Source: Candidatus Methylopumilus universalis
Lineage (GTDB): Bacteria; Pseudomonadota; Gammaproteobacteria; Burkholderiales; Methylophilaceae
Direction of reading: 5' to 3'
Assembly (NCBI RefSeq): GCF_006364435.1
Contig: NZ_CP040977.1
Location: forward strand, 682,001 to 746,000
DNA: 64,000 nucleotides
Each line of letters starts with the position of its first letter. The first letter of the stretch is position 1. Below the pieces are notes generated by a model, which saw only the letters and a list, made by a program, of their open reading frames with translations, searched no databases and had not been told where the DNA came from. The position numbers were made by a program, and so were the translations under genes. Below are positions 49,698-59,492 of the stretch, piece after piece.

Positions 49698-52600
49698 ATG
49701 ATGTCTTCTATCGTAAAGTTTTCAATAAGATATACAGGGGTCATCATCGGCCTTGCAGTTATTGCAATAATATTTGGGTTATACCAAATTACCAGAAGTC
49801 CCTTGAATGTTTTTCCTGAGTTTGCTCCTAACCAAGTTATTATTCAAACAGAATCTCCAGGACTTTCATCTGATTTAGTAGAGTCGCTCGTTACCCTACC
49901 TATTGAGAAAAATTTAGGGGGAACTATCGGCATTGAAACAATAAGATCCCAATCCATCCCTGGACTATCGGTTATCACAATCATTTTTAATGAGCAGACA
50001 GACATCTATAGAAATAGGCAGGTAATTTCTGAAAGACTTTCTTCGATTTCAAGCAGTATGCCTCCAGGTATTATCCCTAAAATAACGCCACTAACATCGG
50101 CAGCATCATCAGTTTTGGGTATTGGAATTACATCAAAGACAAAATCTTTAACTGAAATTAGGACAGTGACTGATCGAGTAATTATTCCTCATCTCTTGTC
50201 AATCCCAGGCGTTGCAGATGTAAATATATTTGGTGGCAAAGTTAAGCAATATCAAATTGAAATCCAGCCAGAAAAATTGATTCAATCAAATATTTCGATT
50301 GAACAAATAATTAATGCGGCTAGCAAGTCTTCTGGGGTAAGAGGGGCAGGTTTCATTGAAAATAGCAATCAAAGAATTATTGTTAATACAGAAGGCCAAT
50401 CTAAATCTTTAGAAGATATTGGTAAAACACCTGTAATTAGTAATAAAAATCAGATCATTTATCTTAAAGATCTAGCTGTGATCAAAGAAGGGTCAGTCCC
50501 CACGATCAGCGCAGCATCAATCAATGGTGAGGAAGGAATTTATTTATCTGTCCAAGGCCAGTTGGGTTCTGACACTTATAAACTCACCCAGCTAATTGAG
50601 GCAGCAGTTTTAGATATAAAACCATCACTTCTTGATCAAGACATTCAAATTAACCCCGAATTATTTAGACCTGCAAATTTTATTGATGCTTCGATAAAGG
50701 GCGTTCGTCTTGACATATTAATTGGCTCATTGCTTGTTATTATAATTTTATTTTTATTTTTATTTAACCTAAGAACGGCTTTTATATCAGCAACAGCAAT
50801 ACCACTTTCACTTCTAAGTGCAATTATTGTTTTAAGCTATTTTAATCTTGGTTTAAATATTATGGTTTTAAGCGGTCTCGCTATTGCTCTGGGCGAGGTT
50901 GTTGATGACGCTATAATTGATTCTGAAAATATTTTTAGGCGATTAAAAGAAAATATAAAATTAAAGAATCCACTACCAATTAGCAAGGTTGTTTACGACG
51001 CATCAATGGAAGTGAGAAGTTCTGTAGTATATGCCACGATGATTGTTGTAACTGTTTTTCTTCCTCTTCTTTCGTTAAATGGCGTTGCTGGAAAACTTTT
51101 TGGCCCGTTGGGTATTGCATACATCCTATCAATATTAGCTTCTTTAGTTGTCGCGCTAACAGTCACCCCTGCTCTATCTTACCTCCTTCTTGGTAAATCA
51201 AACTTCAAGTCATCTGAATCACCATTAATGTCTTACATAAAGAATAAGTACATTGATGTACTTCATTTCATAGAAAAAAAATCAACTGCAATCATTTTGC
51301 TAACGTTCACATTTATCTTAATAGGATTTTCATTAGTCCCATTATTTAAAACACAATTCATTCCTCCACTTCACGAGGGTCACTTCATTATGCATATGAC
51401 TACACTTCCGGGGACCTCAGAAAAAGAATCCTTGCGCATAGGAAACGAAATAAGTAAAAAAATTCGTGATATAACCGGGGTGAAATCTGTTGCACAGTGG
51501 GTAGGTAGATCACCAATGGGCGCTGATACATTTGGGACGCATTATAGTGAATTTGAAATTGAACTTAAAAATTCAGACGGGCCAACACAAGATAAAATCT
51601 TAGAGCAAATTGAAGACTTAACACAAAATAATAATTATGTAGGACTAAATTTTGCTATTAATACATTCCTAACAGAACGTATCGAAGAGACGATTTCAGG
51701 TTACTACTCTTCGGTAGTAATCAATATTTTTGGCACAAATCTTGACACTATTGACCAAGATACTCAAAAAATATCTTCTACTCTGGCTTCTATTAAGGGT
51801 GCAAAAAATATTAATATAGTATCCCCTGCTGGTACTCCTCAAATTACGATACATTTTTTATCTGAAAAATTAAGCCAATGGGGCATTCAAAAAACCGATC
51901 TTCTGAATGCTATTCGTGCAGCGTTTGAAGGTCTTCCAGTAGCGCAAGTATACGAAGGAAATGCAAAGGTAAATATTTCTATTATTTTAAACAAAAACTT
52001 TCGAGATGATATTACAGATATTCAAAAATTACCTATCATGGCAGCAGATGGCAAAATTGTTGAGCTAGGACAAGTTGCCTATATTGCTCAAGAAAACGGA
52101 AGGTCTAAAATTCTTCATCAAGGAGGAAAGCGCATTCAAACTATAACAGCTGATATTGATGAAAGAGATATTAATGATTTTAATAATGATCTAAAGAGTG
52201 AACTAAATAAACTTAAGTTAAATCAAGGTAACTACTATGAAATTACTGGGGCAGCTCAGGCGAATGCAAAATCACAAGAGGAACTTATAGTCCACTCTAT
52301 TATTGCAGGTGCAGGCATACTACTAATGCTATATATAGCTTTTGGAAATCTGCGAAATTTATTACTTACATTATTTAATCTACCTTTTGCATTAATTGGG
52401 GGTGTATTTGCTGTTAGTTTTAATGCAGGTTGGATATCTATTGGCTCACTTGTTGGGTTTGTAACGCTTTTTGGAATTACCTTACGAAATTCAATAATGC
52501 TGATATCTCATTACCAACATTTAATTAATGTTGAGAATCACACTTGGAATTTGGAAACATGTATTAAAGGGGCTTCTGAAAGACTTCCTTCTATTTTAAT

Positions 52601-52784
52601 GACTGCCATAGTCACTGCATTAGGTTTGCTTCCATTGGCTCTGGGAAGTGGTCAGCCAGGTAAGGAGATTGAAGGTCCTATGGCTAGTATTATTGTAGGC
52701 GGTCTTGTCACATCTACTATATTGAATCTTCTAATACTGCCAAGCATTATGTTACATTTTGGAAAATTCGAAAAAGAAGAATAA
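49698..52784 (+). CDS. RND efflux permease (CzcA/CusA-like, HME type)
   Basis: Proton-driven inner-membrane efflux pump of 1028 residues with the twelve-helix, two-large-periplasmic-loop layout of RND transporters. N-terminal helix (about 12-30) followed by NVFPEFAPNQVIIQTESPG; TM4 carries acidic residues in LAIALGEVVDDAIIDSENIFRRL, as in heavy-metal efflux (HME) pumps; the second half repeats the fold (FVTLFGITLRNSIMLISHYQHL). Metal specificity cannot be read. It is the last gene of the operon and meets convergent pabB with a one-base gap. Confidence 0.88.
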   Translation: MMSSIVKFSIRYTGVIIGLAVIAIIFGLYQITRSPLNVFPEFAPNQVIIQTESPGLSSDLVESLVTLPIEKNLGGTIGIETIRSQSIPGLSVITIIFNEQTDIYRNRQVISERLSSISSSMPPGIIPKITPLTSAASSVLGIGITSKTKSLTEIRTVTDRVIIPHLLSIPGVADVNIFGGKVKQYQIEIQPEKLIQSNISIEQIINAASKSSGVRGAGFIENSNQRIIVNTEGQSKSLEDIGKTPVISNKNQIIYLKDLAVIKEGSVPTISAASINGEEGIYLSVQGQLGSDTYKLTQLIEAAVLDIKPSLLDQDIQINPELFRPANFIDASIKGVRLDILIGSLLVIIILFLFLFNLRTAFISATAIPLSLLSAIIVLSYFNLGLNIMVLSGLAIALGEVVDDAIIDSENIFRRLKENIKLKNPLPISKVVYDASMEVRSSVVYATMIVVTVFLPLLSLNGVAGKLFGPLGIAYILSILASLVVALTVTPALSYLLLGKSNFKSSESPLMSYIKNKYIDVLHFIEKKSTAIILLTFTFILIGFSLVPLFKTQFIPPLHEGHFIMHMTTLPGTSEKESLRIGNEISKKIRDITGVKSVAQWVGRSPMGADTFGTHYSEFEIELKNSDGPTQDKILEQIEDLTQNNNYVGLNFAINTFLTERIEETISGYYSSVVINIFGTNLDTIDQDTQKISSTLASIKGAKNINIVSPAGTPQITIHFLSEKLSQWGIQKTDLLNAIRAAFEGLPVAQVYEGNAKVNISIILNKNFRDDITDIQKLPIMAADGKIVELGQVAYIAQENGRSKILHQGGKRIQTITADIDERDINDFNNDLKSELNKLKLNQGNYYEITGAAQANAKSQEELIVHSIIAGAGILLMLYIAFGNLRNLLLTLFNLPFALIGGVFAVSFNAGWISIGSLVGFVTLFGITLRNSIMLISHYQHLINVENHTWNLETCIKGASERLPSILMTAIVTALGLLPLALGSGQPGKEIEGPMASIIVGGLVTSTILNLLILPSIMLHFGKFEKEE

Positions 52785-52785
52785 A

Positions 52786-54168
52786 TTAATTTTCTTTAAA
52801 GAAATCAATCCATTTTTTAATATTAGAAGCCTTGTAAGCAATTTCATCAAATTCGCTTTTTGGATTCGATTGCGCAACAATCCCTCCTCCCGAATAGAAA
52901 TGAAGCGTGTTATCTTTTTTGATCAATGTACGAATTGCAATATTAGTATCCATTTGGCGATTAAACCCGATATAGCCAATCGAGCCACAATAAATGTCAC
53001 GTCTATGGGGTTCTAACTGATCAATAATTTCCATTGATCTAATTTTTGGAGTCCCTGTAATGGACCCTCCAGGAAAAGAATCTTTAAGTAACTTAGGCAG
53101 AGATGAGTGAGGCTTTAAAATACCTTCTACTATACTTTCAAGATGATGCACATTGCTATATGACTTGAGTTCACAAAGCGCTTTAACATTTACACTTCCA
53201 GGAATACAATTTTTACCCAGATCATTACGTAATAAATCAACAATCATTAAATTTTCTGCGCGATCTTTTTCGCTCTTAAGTAAGCGCTCTGCATTCTCTT
53301 TATCAATTGAAGGATTTGGATCTCTCGGCTCAGTGCCCTTAATAGGCCTCGTTTCAACATTTCCATCCGTTGATTTAATAAACCTCTCAGGAGATCCACA
53401 TAAAACATCAAAATCTTCATGATGTAAATAGGCCATAAAAGGTGAGCGATTAATTGTTCTTAATTTTTTATATCCTGTCCAGCCACTACCTTCACACTGA
53501 GCATGATATTTATTGGAAATATTTATTTGGTAACAGTCGCCTGCTTTAATAAAAGCTAAAATTTTATTTACAATCAACTCGTAGGCATTGAAATCTAAAA
53601 GTGGTTTAGTTGATGAGCGAGTCTTAAATGAGTGATGACTAGCTTTTGCATTCTTAAATTTTTCAGCAAGATCGTTTAGATAATTATTTGTATCTTTATT
53701 TAATAAATGAGATGCAATACATGCTTTTTTTTCTTGATGATCTACAATCAAAGCCCAGTCATAGATACCAACCATCATAAGGGGAATGCCAACATGATCT
53801 TTATCGTTCTGAACGTATGTTTGCCCTAATTCGTAAGAAAAGTATCCTAAAGCTCCTCCAGTAAAGGGTAGCGAGGAATTTTGAACTTCAAATCGCGCAA
53901 GAACTTTATCTAAAACATCAAAAGCATTTTCCTTAACAATTTTTTTTTGATTGTCTTCTTCAATGCTGACAGTATTTTCATCTGCGATTATTTTGATAAA
54001 TGGACGGCTGACTATAATGTCGAATCTAGATTTATCTGAAATATTTTTATCTAAATCATCATGAATACCGCTATCTAAATAGCAAGACCATGAATCATCA
54101 GCAATAGCTTCAAAATAAACGGAGCTATCCGAAAAGTAAGGCAATGAAATGAGGTGTGTATTATTCAA
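52786..54168 (-). CDS. pabB: Aminodeoxychorismate synthase component I
   Basis: Converts chorismate and ammonia (from PabA) to 4-amino-4-deoxychorismate for folate. The 460 residues have a divergent N-terminal domain and the chorismate-binding domain (about 195-455): QINISNKYHAQ, SPERFIKS, the PIKGTEPRD signature (lysine nucleophile position, as in PabB), MIVDLLRNDLGK, SFPGGSITGTPKIRSMEIID and GSIGYIGFNRQMDTNIAIRT. The PIKGT motif favours PabB over TrpE. No pabA or pabC gene is adjacent. Confidence 0.93.
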   Translation of the reverse strand: MNNTHLISLPYFSDSSVYFEAIADDSWSCYLDSGIHDDLDKNISDKSRFDIIVSRPFIKIIADENTVSIEEDNQKKIVKENAFDVLDKVLARFEVQNSSLPFTGGALGYFSYELGQTYVQNDKDHVGIPLMMVGIYDWALIVDHQEKKACIASHLLNKDTNNYLNDLAEKFKNAKASHHSFKTRSSTKPLLDFNAYELIVNKILAFIKAGDCYQINISNKYHAQCEGSGWTGYKKLRTINRSPFMAYLHHEDFDVLCGSPERFIKSTDGNVETRPIKGTEPRDPNPSIDKENAERLLKSEKDRAENLMIVDLLRNDLGKNCIPGSVNVKALCELKSYSNVHHLESIVEGILKPHSSLPKLLKDSFPGGSITGTPKIRSMEIIDQLEPHRRDIYCGSIGYIGFNRQMDTNIAIRTLIKKDNTLHFYSGGGIVAQSNPKSEFDEIAYKASNIKKWIDFFKEN

Positions 54169-54214
54169 CGGCTGTTGAGATTTAAACTTAATGATCTGAA
54201 ATTATATGCTGATT

Positions 54215-54251
54215 AAATAATTAAGGGCGCATAAAGCGCCCTTAATTATTT
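54215..54251. terminator. Strong bidirectional-type terminator after phi
   Basis: AAATAATTAAGGGCGC (54215-54230), loop ATAAA, GCGCCCTTAATTATTT (54236-54251): a perfect 16-bp stem. Lying 17 bp after the phi stop, it ends the hps/phi transcription unit and insulates pabB. The A/T-rich stem base provides a U-tract in either direction. Confidence 0.9.
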
Positions 54252-54267
54252 AATGCCTTATAGAAAT

Positions 54268-54801
54268 TTACTCTAGGTTTGCGTGAATTGCGCGCATACC
54301 TTCTTCAGTCAATCCTTTAGCATGAATTAATTCTGAAATAACTGCTTCAAGGTAGATCAATGTAGATAATTCAAATGAAGTGCCCATAGGCATTCCTTGG
54401 GTAAGACCAAAAGAATCATCATTACCAATTTGTACAGTTAAATCAGCCATATCCGACATAGGTGATTTATTTTTCATTGAAACAACAACGATCTTAGCGC
54501 CTTTTGATTTAGCAGTTTCAAGAAGCGGCAAAAGTGTTTTTGTGCCTCCAGAACCTGAAATCACTAGAAATAGATCGCCTGCTTTAATTGCTGGCGTCAC
54601 AATTTCGCCCACCATATTAACCTGATAGCCACTATGCACGAGACGCATTGCAAAAAAGCGTGAAACAAGTCCTGATCGCCCAGCGCCACCTACAAAAATA
54701 CGACCTGCTTCATCTATAAGCTTAAGAAGCTTAGCCGCATTACTTTGCTCAGTCACTGCTAAAACGCTTGAAATTTTATCTAATAGTAATTTTTGATGCA
54801 T
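54268..54801 (-). CDS. phi: 6-phospho-3-hexuloisomerase
   Basis: Isomerises 3-hexulose 6-phosphate to fructose 6-phosphate, the second RuMP step. The 177-residue single-domain SIS-fold protein has GAGRSGLVSRFFAMRLVHSGYQV, GDLFLVISGSGGTKTLLPLLETAKSKGAKIVVVS, and the C-terminal FELSTLIYLEAVISELI. AAGGG precedes the ATG. It is separate from hps, unlike the fused forms known in some organisms, and lies 102 bp downstream of hps across a terminator. Confidence 0.96.
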   Translation of the reverse strand: MHQKLLLDKISSVLAVTEQSNAAKLLKLIDEAGRIFVGGAGRSGLVSRFFAMRLVHSGYQVNMVGEIVTPAIKAGDLFLVISGSGGTKTLLPLLETAKSKGAKIVVVSMKNKSPMSDMADLTVQIGNDDSFGLTQGMPMGTSFELSTLIYLEAVISELIHAKGLTEEGMRAIHANLE

Positions 54802-54836
54802 GTTGAACCCTTTTTATTTAAAAATAAACAGCCTAT

Positions 54837-54868
54837 AAAAAAAATCCCGACTCATTGCTAAGTCGGGA
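54837..54868 (-). terminator. Rho-independent terminator after hps
   Basis: TCCCGACT (54845-54852), loop CATTGCTA, AGTCGGGA (54861-54868); on the minus strand the 8-bp GC-rich stem is followed by eight T residues. It lies between hps and phi, 36 bp before the phi start codon, so phi depends on read-through or on a promoter squeezed into the remaining bases. Confidence 0.92.
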
Positions 54869-54903
54869 CTTGATTTAGTTTATCAATAATTGTTTCTTAA
54901 CAA

Positions 54904-55536
54904 TTATCCATGAGCAATTTTTGTGATTTCTGCAGCAGCAGCAGCTGGATCAGCAGCGCCGTAAATTGCAGCACCAGCAACAATAATAGATGCACCAGCA
55001 TCTTTAACTTGCTGAGTCGTAGCAGCTTTAACACCACCAGCAACTGAAATTTTAACGCCAGTTTTTAAACCAGCAATCATAGCTAAGTCAGCAAAAGGAG
55101 TGTGACCAGCAGCTTGTGCATCAAGACCAGTGTGAACACCGATAATTTGAACGCCTGCAGCAACACATTCTTTTGTTAAAGCTTCTTTGTTTGCAACGTT
55201 GATCATGTCAACTTGAACTTCTTTACCATATTTCTTAGCAGCAGCAACTACGCCTTTGATTGTAGCAATGCCTGAAGCGCCAAGAACTGTACAGATGTCT
55301 GCGCCAGCTTTGTAGAATGGCTCAGACTCATATTCACCTGCATCCATTGTTTTTAAGTCAACAAGGATTTGGTTCTTTGGGAATTTTGCTTTTAATGTTT
55401 CAAGAAGCTTGATACCGTTATGCTTAATGCATGGTGTACCAATTTCAAGGATGTCTACGTGTGGAGCAACTTTAGCTGCTAATGCAACTGTTGCGTCAAA
55501 ATCTAATGAATCTAATGCCATTTGTGTTAAAGCCAT
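54904..55536 (-). CDS. hps: 3-hexulose-6-phosphate synthase
   Basis: Condenses formaldehyde with ribulose 5-phosphate, the carbon-fixing step of the RuMP cycle. The 210-residue TIM-barrel protein of the OMP decarboxylase suprafamily shows EIGTPCIKHNG, the catalytic DLKTMDAGEYE (Asp-x-Lys-x-x-Asp), VDMINV, GVHTGLDAQAAG and SVAGGVK. Codon use is richer in GCA/GCT-Ala and looks optimised compared with neighbours, consistent with high expression. GGAG lies 7 bp before the ATG and a near-consensus promoter upstream. Confidence 0.97.
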   Translation of the reverse strand: MALTQMALDSLDFDATVALAAKVAPHVDILEIGTPCIKHNGIKLLETLKAKFPKNQILVDLKTMDAGEYESEPFYKAGADICTVLGASGIATIKGVVAAAKKYGKEVQVDMINVANKEALTKECVAAGVQIIGVHTGLDAQAAGHTPFADLAMIAGLKTGVKISVAGGVKAATTQQVKDAGASIIVAGAAIYGAADPAAAAAEITKIAHG

Positions 55537-55588
55537 GGTTTTTCTCCGTATTTATTACAAGTTTTCTAAAATAGTTCGTTGCTAAAAG

Positions 55589-55602
55589 GAAGTTTGAACT
55601 TC
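55589..55602 (-). promoter_or_regulatory. Hairpin in the hps leader
   Basis: GAAGTT-TG-AACTTC is a perfect 6-bp inverted repeat about 20 nt into the predicted hps 5' leader. It might stabilise the mRNA or bind a protein; a two-base loop makes an RNA hairpin of four or five pairs more likely. Confidence 0.35.
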
Positions 55603-55618
55603 ATGAAGCAGGAAACCG

Positions 55619-55647
55619 ATCATATAGGGCTAATCATTTTGTGTCAA
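55619..55647 (-). promoter_or_regulatory. Near-consensus sigma-70 promoter of hps
   Basis: Read on the minus strand: TTGACA (55647-55642), exactly 17 bp, TATGAT (55624-55619). A perfect -35 and five-of-six -10 at ideal spacing make it the best promoter match seen in the window. The expected start gives a leader of about 75 nt. Confidence 0.85.
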
Positions 55648-55680
55648 TAATCAACCCTACTCACTCTATAGTCATTTAAG

Positions 55681-55694
55681 GTCATTTTTATGAC
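55681..55694. other. Small hairpin downstream of tal
   Basis: GTCAT-TTTT-ATGAC (55681-55694), a 5-bp stem 11 bp after the tal stop. It has no T-tract on the minus strand and is too weak to call a terminator, but it is the only hairpin between tal and the hps promoter. Confidence 0.3.
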
Positions 55695-55704
55695 AATAAA
55701 TGGT

Positions 55705-56655
55705 TTATAGCTTTTCGTTTAAAGCTGTTTCGAGTTTGTTTTGATCCACTACGAAACCACGAATACCTTCTGAAAGTTTTTCAGTTGCCATCGCATCTTC
55801 ATTCAATGCAAAGCGGAATTCATCCTCAGTCATTTTAGCTGGGGCTGATTTTGTAGCGCCGCCGTCTTTGAGTAACCTTGGCAAATCTCCCTGGGTTGCT
55901 TCAAGCTCCTGAAGTAAATTTGGTGCAATTGTTAAGCGATCACAACCAGCTAGTGCTGTAATTTCACCGATATTTCTAAAGGATGCGCCCATCACAACTG
56001 TTTTATATCCATGCTCTTTATAGTAAGCGTAAATTTTACGAACAGATATAACGCCTGGATCTTCTTCTGAAGAATAAGTATTACCAGTTTTAGCTTTATA
56101 CCAATCAAGGATACGACCAACAAATGGTGAAATAAGAAATACGCCAGCCTCAGCGCATGCGCGGGCTTGTCCGAAACCAAAAAGAAGTGTTAAGTTACAA
56201 TTAATGCCTTCTTTTTCTAAAATTTCGCCTGCTTTAATCCCTTCCCATGTGGAAGCCAATTTAATAAGTACGCGATCTTTTTTAACGCCAGCCTCATCGT
56301 AAAGACCAATTAATTTTCTACCCTTTTTAACCATCGCATCAATATTGAAGGATAAGCGCGCATCTACTTCAGTAGAAATACGGCCAGGAATATGTTTTAG
56401 GATTTCAAGCCCTACAAGCACAGCTAACTTGTCAGCTGCATCTTCAACTTGCTGAGCTTTGTTACTGCTTTTAGATTTAGCGTATGCAATAGCTTCTTTA
56501 ATCATAGGCTCACACTGAGGGAGCGTACTTGCTTTTAATAACAAAGATGGGTTAGTCGTTGCGTCGTAAGGTTTTACTGTTTTAATTGCTTCCACGTCAC
56601 CAGTGTCTGCAACGATCGTTGTCATGCCTTTTAATTGCTCTAATAATGTTGCCAT
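55705..56655 (-). CDS. tal: Transaldolase (long, TalB type)
   Basis: Transfers dihydroxyacetone units between sugar phosphates, regenerating ribulose 5-phosphate for the RuMP cycle. The 316 residues match TalB. N-terminal [31 protein letters not shown], the Schiff-base lysine in [48 protein letters not shown], and VMGASFRN are all present. It has its own promoter and Shine-Dalgarno (TTGGAG) and is 168 bp upstream of hps, so it probably forms a separate transcript. Confidence 0.97.
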   Translation of the reverse strand: MATLLEQLKGMTTIVADTGDVEAIKTVKPYDATTNPSLLLKASTLPQCEPMIKEAIAYAKSKSSNKAQQVEDAADKLAVLVGLEILKHIPGRISTEVDARLSFNIDAMVKKGRKLIGLYDEAGVKKDRVLIKLASTWEGIKAGEILEKEGINCNLTLLFGFGQARACAEAGVFLISPFVGRILDWYKAKTGNTYSSEEDPGVISVRKIYAYYKEHGYKTVVMGASFRNIGEITALAGCDRLTIAPNLLQELEATQGDLPRLLKDGGATKSAPAKMTEDEFRFALNEDAMATEKLSEGIRGFVVDQNKLETALNEKL

Positions 56656-57128
56656 TGCTTTAAATCTCCAAAAAATGATGTCTTTGAAATCGGATCGTAA
56701 ATTATATATGAATTGACTCTCAATCCTAAGATTTCAAAACATGTTTTACGCTTTAAATCACTAATTTTTGAGTAAACCTAGCATTTCTTCATAAAAATAA
56801 ATATGAATATTACATTTTAATGAAAATTAACAGACTTTAATGCTTTTTAAATGCATTTTAAGAGTATTTAGCTACATATTTTGTAATATGATGCTGATTT
56901 TCATTACCTTTTCCACCCTCCACAATCACCAGCACATTAAACCAAAACACTAGGATAAGGATTCAGATGACAATAAGGTGTTAATTTGGCAAAATGACGT
57001 CTTTTTATGACGCCTCACATTAAAGATTTTTGAAGTTAACTGTCTTTGTCTTAAAAACCAATTAAACTAAAACACCATTACTAAAAATTAAATTCTAAGT
57101 TCTTCAAGTTACTAACCTAAGGGCCTTT
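56656..57128. promoter_or_regulatory. tal/ppsA divergent regulatory region
   Basis: This 473-bp AT-rich region, the longest gene-free stretch of the window, carries both promoters of two central carbon genes. Near ppsA there is a direct repeat ATGACG (56994-56999 and 57007-57012) and a Shine-Dalgarno TAAGGG (57118-57123). No ppsA promoter is clear. The length leaves space for a regulator site or a small RNA; I see no open reading frame of note. Confidence 0.5.
56701..56729 (-). promoter_or_regulatory. Promoter of tal
   Basis: Minus strand: TTAGGA (56729-56724), 17 bp, TATAAT (56706-56701). The -10 is perfect and the -35 matches four of six. The leader would be about 40 nt. Confidence 0.6.
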
Positions 57129-59492
57129 ATGTCAGCACATGTCATTCCACTAGAAAATCTTCGAAATACAGATGTTGGGTCTGTTGGAGGGAAGAATGCA
57201 TCTCTAGGTGAAATGATTTCTCAACTTCATGCTAAAGGTGTTCGAGTACCTACTGGATTCGCAACCACAGCACATGCATTTAGAGAATTTTTAGCCCATA
57301 ACGCGCTCGACGAAAAGATTGCCAACGAACTTAAAACATTAAATACAGACGATACTTCTGCACTCGCAATTAGCGGAAAAAAAGTAAGGCAATGGATTAT
57401 TGATACACCCTTCCCGTCTTCTTTAGAAAAAGCTATTGAAGAAAACTATACACGACTCACAAAGAATTCTGCAGAAGGGATGACTTTCGCAGTGAGATCT
57501 TCTGCTACCGCAGAAGACTTACCTGACGCCTCATTTGCAGGCCAGCAAGAAAGTTTTTTAAATATCCATGGTGTAGAAAATATTAAACATGCGATCAAGG
57601 AAGTTTTTGCGTCACTCTATAATGATCGGGCTATTTCATATCGCGTACATAAAGGTTTCGTGCATGCTGATGTTGCAATTTCAGCAGGCGTGCAACAGAT
57701 GGTAAGAAGTGATATTGGCTGCTCAGGTGTAATGTTTACGATCGACACCGAGTCTGGATTTAAAGATGTTGTATTTATTACCGCCTCTTATGGTTTAGGA
57801 GAAACGGTTGTTCAGGGGGCTGTTAATCCAGACGAATTTTACGTCTTCAAACCTCTTTTAAAAGTAGGTAAACCAGCAATCGTCAGACGCTCCATTGGAT
57901 CTAAAAAAATTAAAATGGTTTTTAGTGACGCAACACAAGCTGGGAAAAGTACACATACGATTGATGTAGATCCTAAAGAAAGTGATTCGTTTAGCTTAAA
58001 CGATCAAGATATTTTAGAGCTTGCTCAATATGCCGTCACTATTGAATCTCATTATGGATGTCCTATGGATATTGAATGGGGTAGAAATGGTTTAGATGGA
58101 AAAATTTATATCCTCCAAGCAAGACCTGAAACCGTAAAGTCTCAATCAAAAAACGCAATTGAAGTTTTTAAATTAAAGGGAACTGGTAAAGCCATTGTCG
58201 CTGGACGTGCGGTCACCCAAAAAATTGGTGTTGGTCCCGTTCGCATTGTGAAAGACCCATCTGAAATGCATTCCGTGCAACCTGGCGATGTTCTGGTTGC
58301 AGATATGACTGATCCAAATTGGGAGCCTGTCATGAAAAGAGCTGCAGCACTCGTTACTAACCGAGGTGGTCGCACATGTCATGCCGCGATCATTGCGCGC
58401 GAACTTGGTATTCCAGCTATTGTAGGAAGTGTCGATGCAACTGAGCTTCTTCAGGAAGGTGAGATTGTCACCGTATGTTGTTCAGAAGGAGAAACTGGAT
58501 TTGTTTTTCAAGGTGCCCTTGAATATGAGGTGAATACAGAAAAAGAAACTATCCTTTCTACCCCACCAGTGAAAATTATGATGAATGTCGGCAATCCAGA
58601 TATGGCATTTACGTTTGCTCAAACACCAAATGATGGCGTAGGTTTAGCGCGTCTAGAATTTGTGATTAATAATATGATTGGGATTCATCCTAAAGCCATT
58701 TTAAATTATGCCGCCATGCCGCAAGATATTCAAAAACAAATCGCATATCGTGCGCGCGGCTATGCAAATCCTAAACAATTTTATATCGATAAAGTGGCTG
58801 AGGGTGTTGCAACGATTGCAGCAGCGTTTTACCCAAAACCCGTGATCGTAAGAACCTCTGACTTCAAATCGAATGAGTATAAAAAATTAGTAGGTGGAGA
58901 TATTTACGAGCCAGATGAAGAAAATCCAATGATCGGTTTTAGAGGTGCAGCACGTTATATGTCAGAAGATTTTAAAGAGTGTTTCGTCATGGAATGCCAA
59001 GCTATGAAAAAGGTACGTGAAACATTAGGCTTAGTAAATGTTGAAATCATGATTCCATTTGTGAGAACACTGGAAGAAGCAAAAGAAGTGACATCAATCA
59101 TGGCAGCAAACGGACTTAAACGCGGGGAGCACGGACTTCGTTTAATTATGATGTGTGAAGTGCCGTCTAACGCAATCTTAGCTGAAGCATTTCTTGAGTA
59201 CTTCGATGGATTCTCAATTGGATCAAATGATTTAACTCAACTGACATTGGGTACCGATCGCGACTCTGGTATTTTGGCAGATGGTTTTGATGAAAGAAAT
59301 GATGCAGTAAAATTATTAATTCAAATGGCAATTAAAGCCGCTAAAAAAACAAAGAAATATATTGGGATTTGTGGCCAAGGTCCATCAGATCATCCCGACT
59401 TTGCTGAATGGCTTGTTAAAGAAGGTATTTCATCTATGTCACTCAATCCTGATACAGTGATCAGTACCTGGAAACGTATTAGCCAAAAATAA
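57129..59492 (+). CDS. ppsA: Phosphoenolpyruvate synthase (pyruvate, water dikinase)
   Basis: Makes phosphoenolpyruvate from pyruvate and ATP for gluconeogenesis. The 787 residues are the normal size. N-terminal ATP-grasp domain ([33 protein letters not shown]), the swivelling phosphohistidine domain ([21 protein letters not shown], catalytic His about 419) and the C-terminal PEP-binding TIM barrel ([34 protein letters not shown] with the catalytic Cys). Its stop overlaps the ppsR start by one base (TAATG). Confidence 0.97.
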   Translation: MSAHVIPLENLRNTDVGSVGGKNASLGEMISQLHAKGVRVPTGFATTAHAFREFLAHNALDEKIANELKTLNTDDTSALAISGKKVRQWIIDTPFPSSLEKAIEENYTRLTKNSAEGMTFAVRSSATAEDLPDASFAGQQESFLNIHGVENIKHAIKEVFASLYNDRAISYRVHKGFVHADVAISAGVQQMVRSDIGCSGVMFTIDTESGFKDVVFITASYGLGETVVQGAVNPDEFYVFKPLLKVGKPAIVRRSIGSKKIKMVFSDATQAGKSTHTIDVDPKESDSFSLNDQDILELAQYAVTIESHYGCPMDIEWGRNGLDGKIYILQARPETVKSQSKNAIEVFKLKGTGKAIVAGRAVTQKIGVGPVRIVKDPSEMHSVQPGDVLVADMTDPNWEPVMKRAAALVTNRGGRTCHAAIIARELGIPAIVGSVDATELLQEGEIVTVCCSEGETGFVFQGALEYEVNTEKETILSTPPVKIMMNVGNPDMAFTFAQTPNDGVGLARLEFVINNMIGIHPKAILNYAAMPQDIQKQIAYRARGYANPKQFYIDKVAEGVATIAAAFYPKPVIVRTSDFKSNEYKKLVGGDIYEPDEENPMIGFRGAARYMSEDFKECFVMECQAMKKVRETLGLVNVEIMIPFVRTLEEAKEVTSIMAANGLKRGEHGLRLIMMCEVPSNAILAEAFLEYFDGFSIGSNDLTQLTLGTDRDSGILADGFDERNDAVKLLIQMAIKAAKKTKKYIGICGQGPSDHPDFAEWLVKEGISSMSLNPDTVISTWKRISQK

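Noticed and set aside
47201-52784. A mobile genomic island carrying the RND pump
   Set aside because: No integrase, transposase, flanking direct repeats or attachment site are visible; the nearby tRNA-Leu has no duplicated 3' end that I can see.
55681-55694. Rho-independent terminator of tal
   Set aside because: The stem is only five pairs, AT-rich, and lacks a following T-tract on the minus strand.
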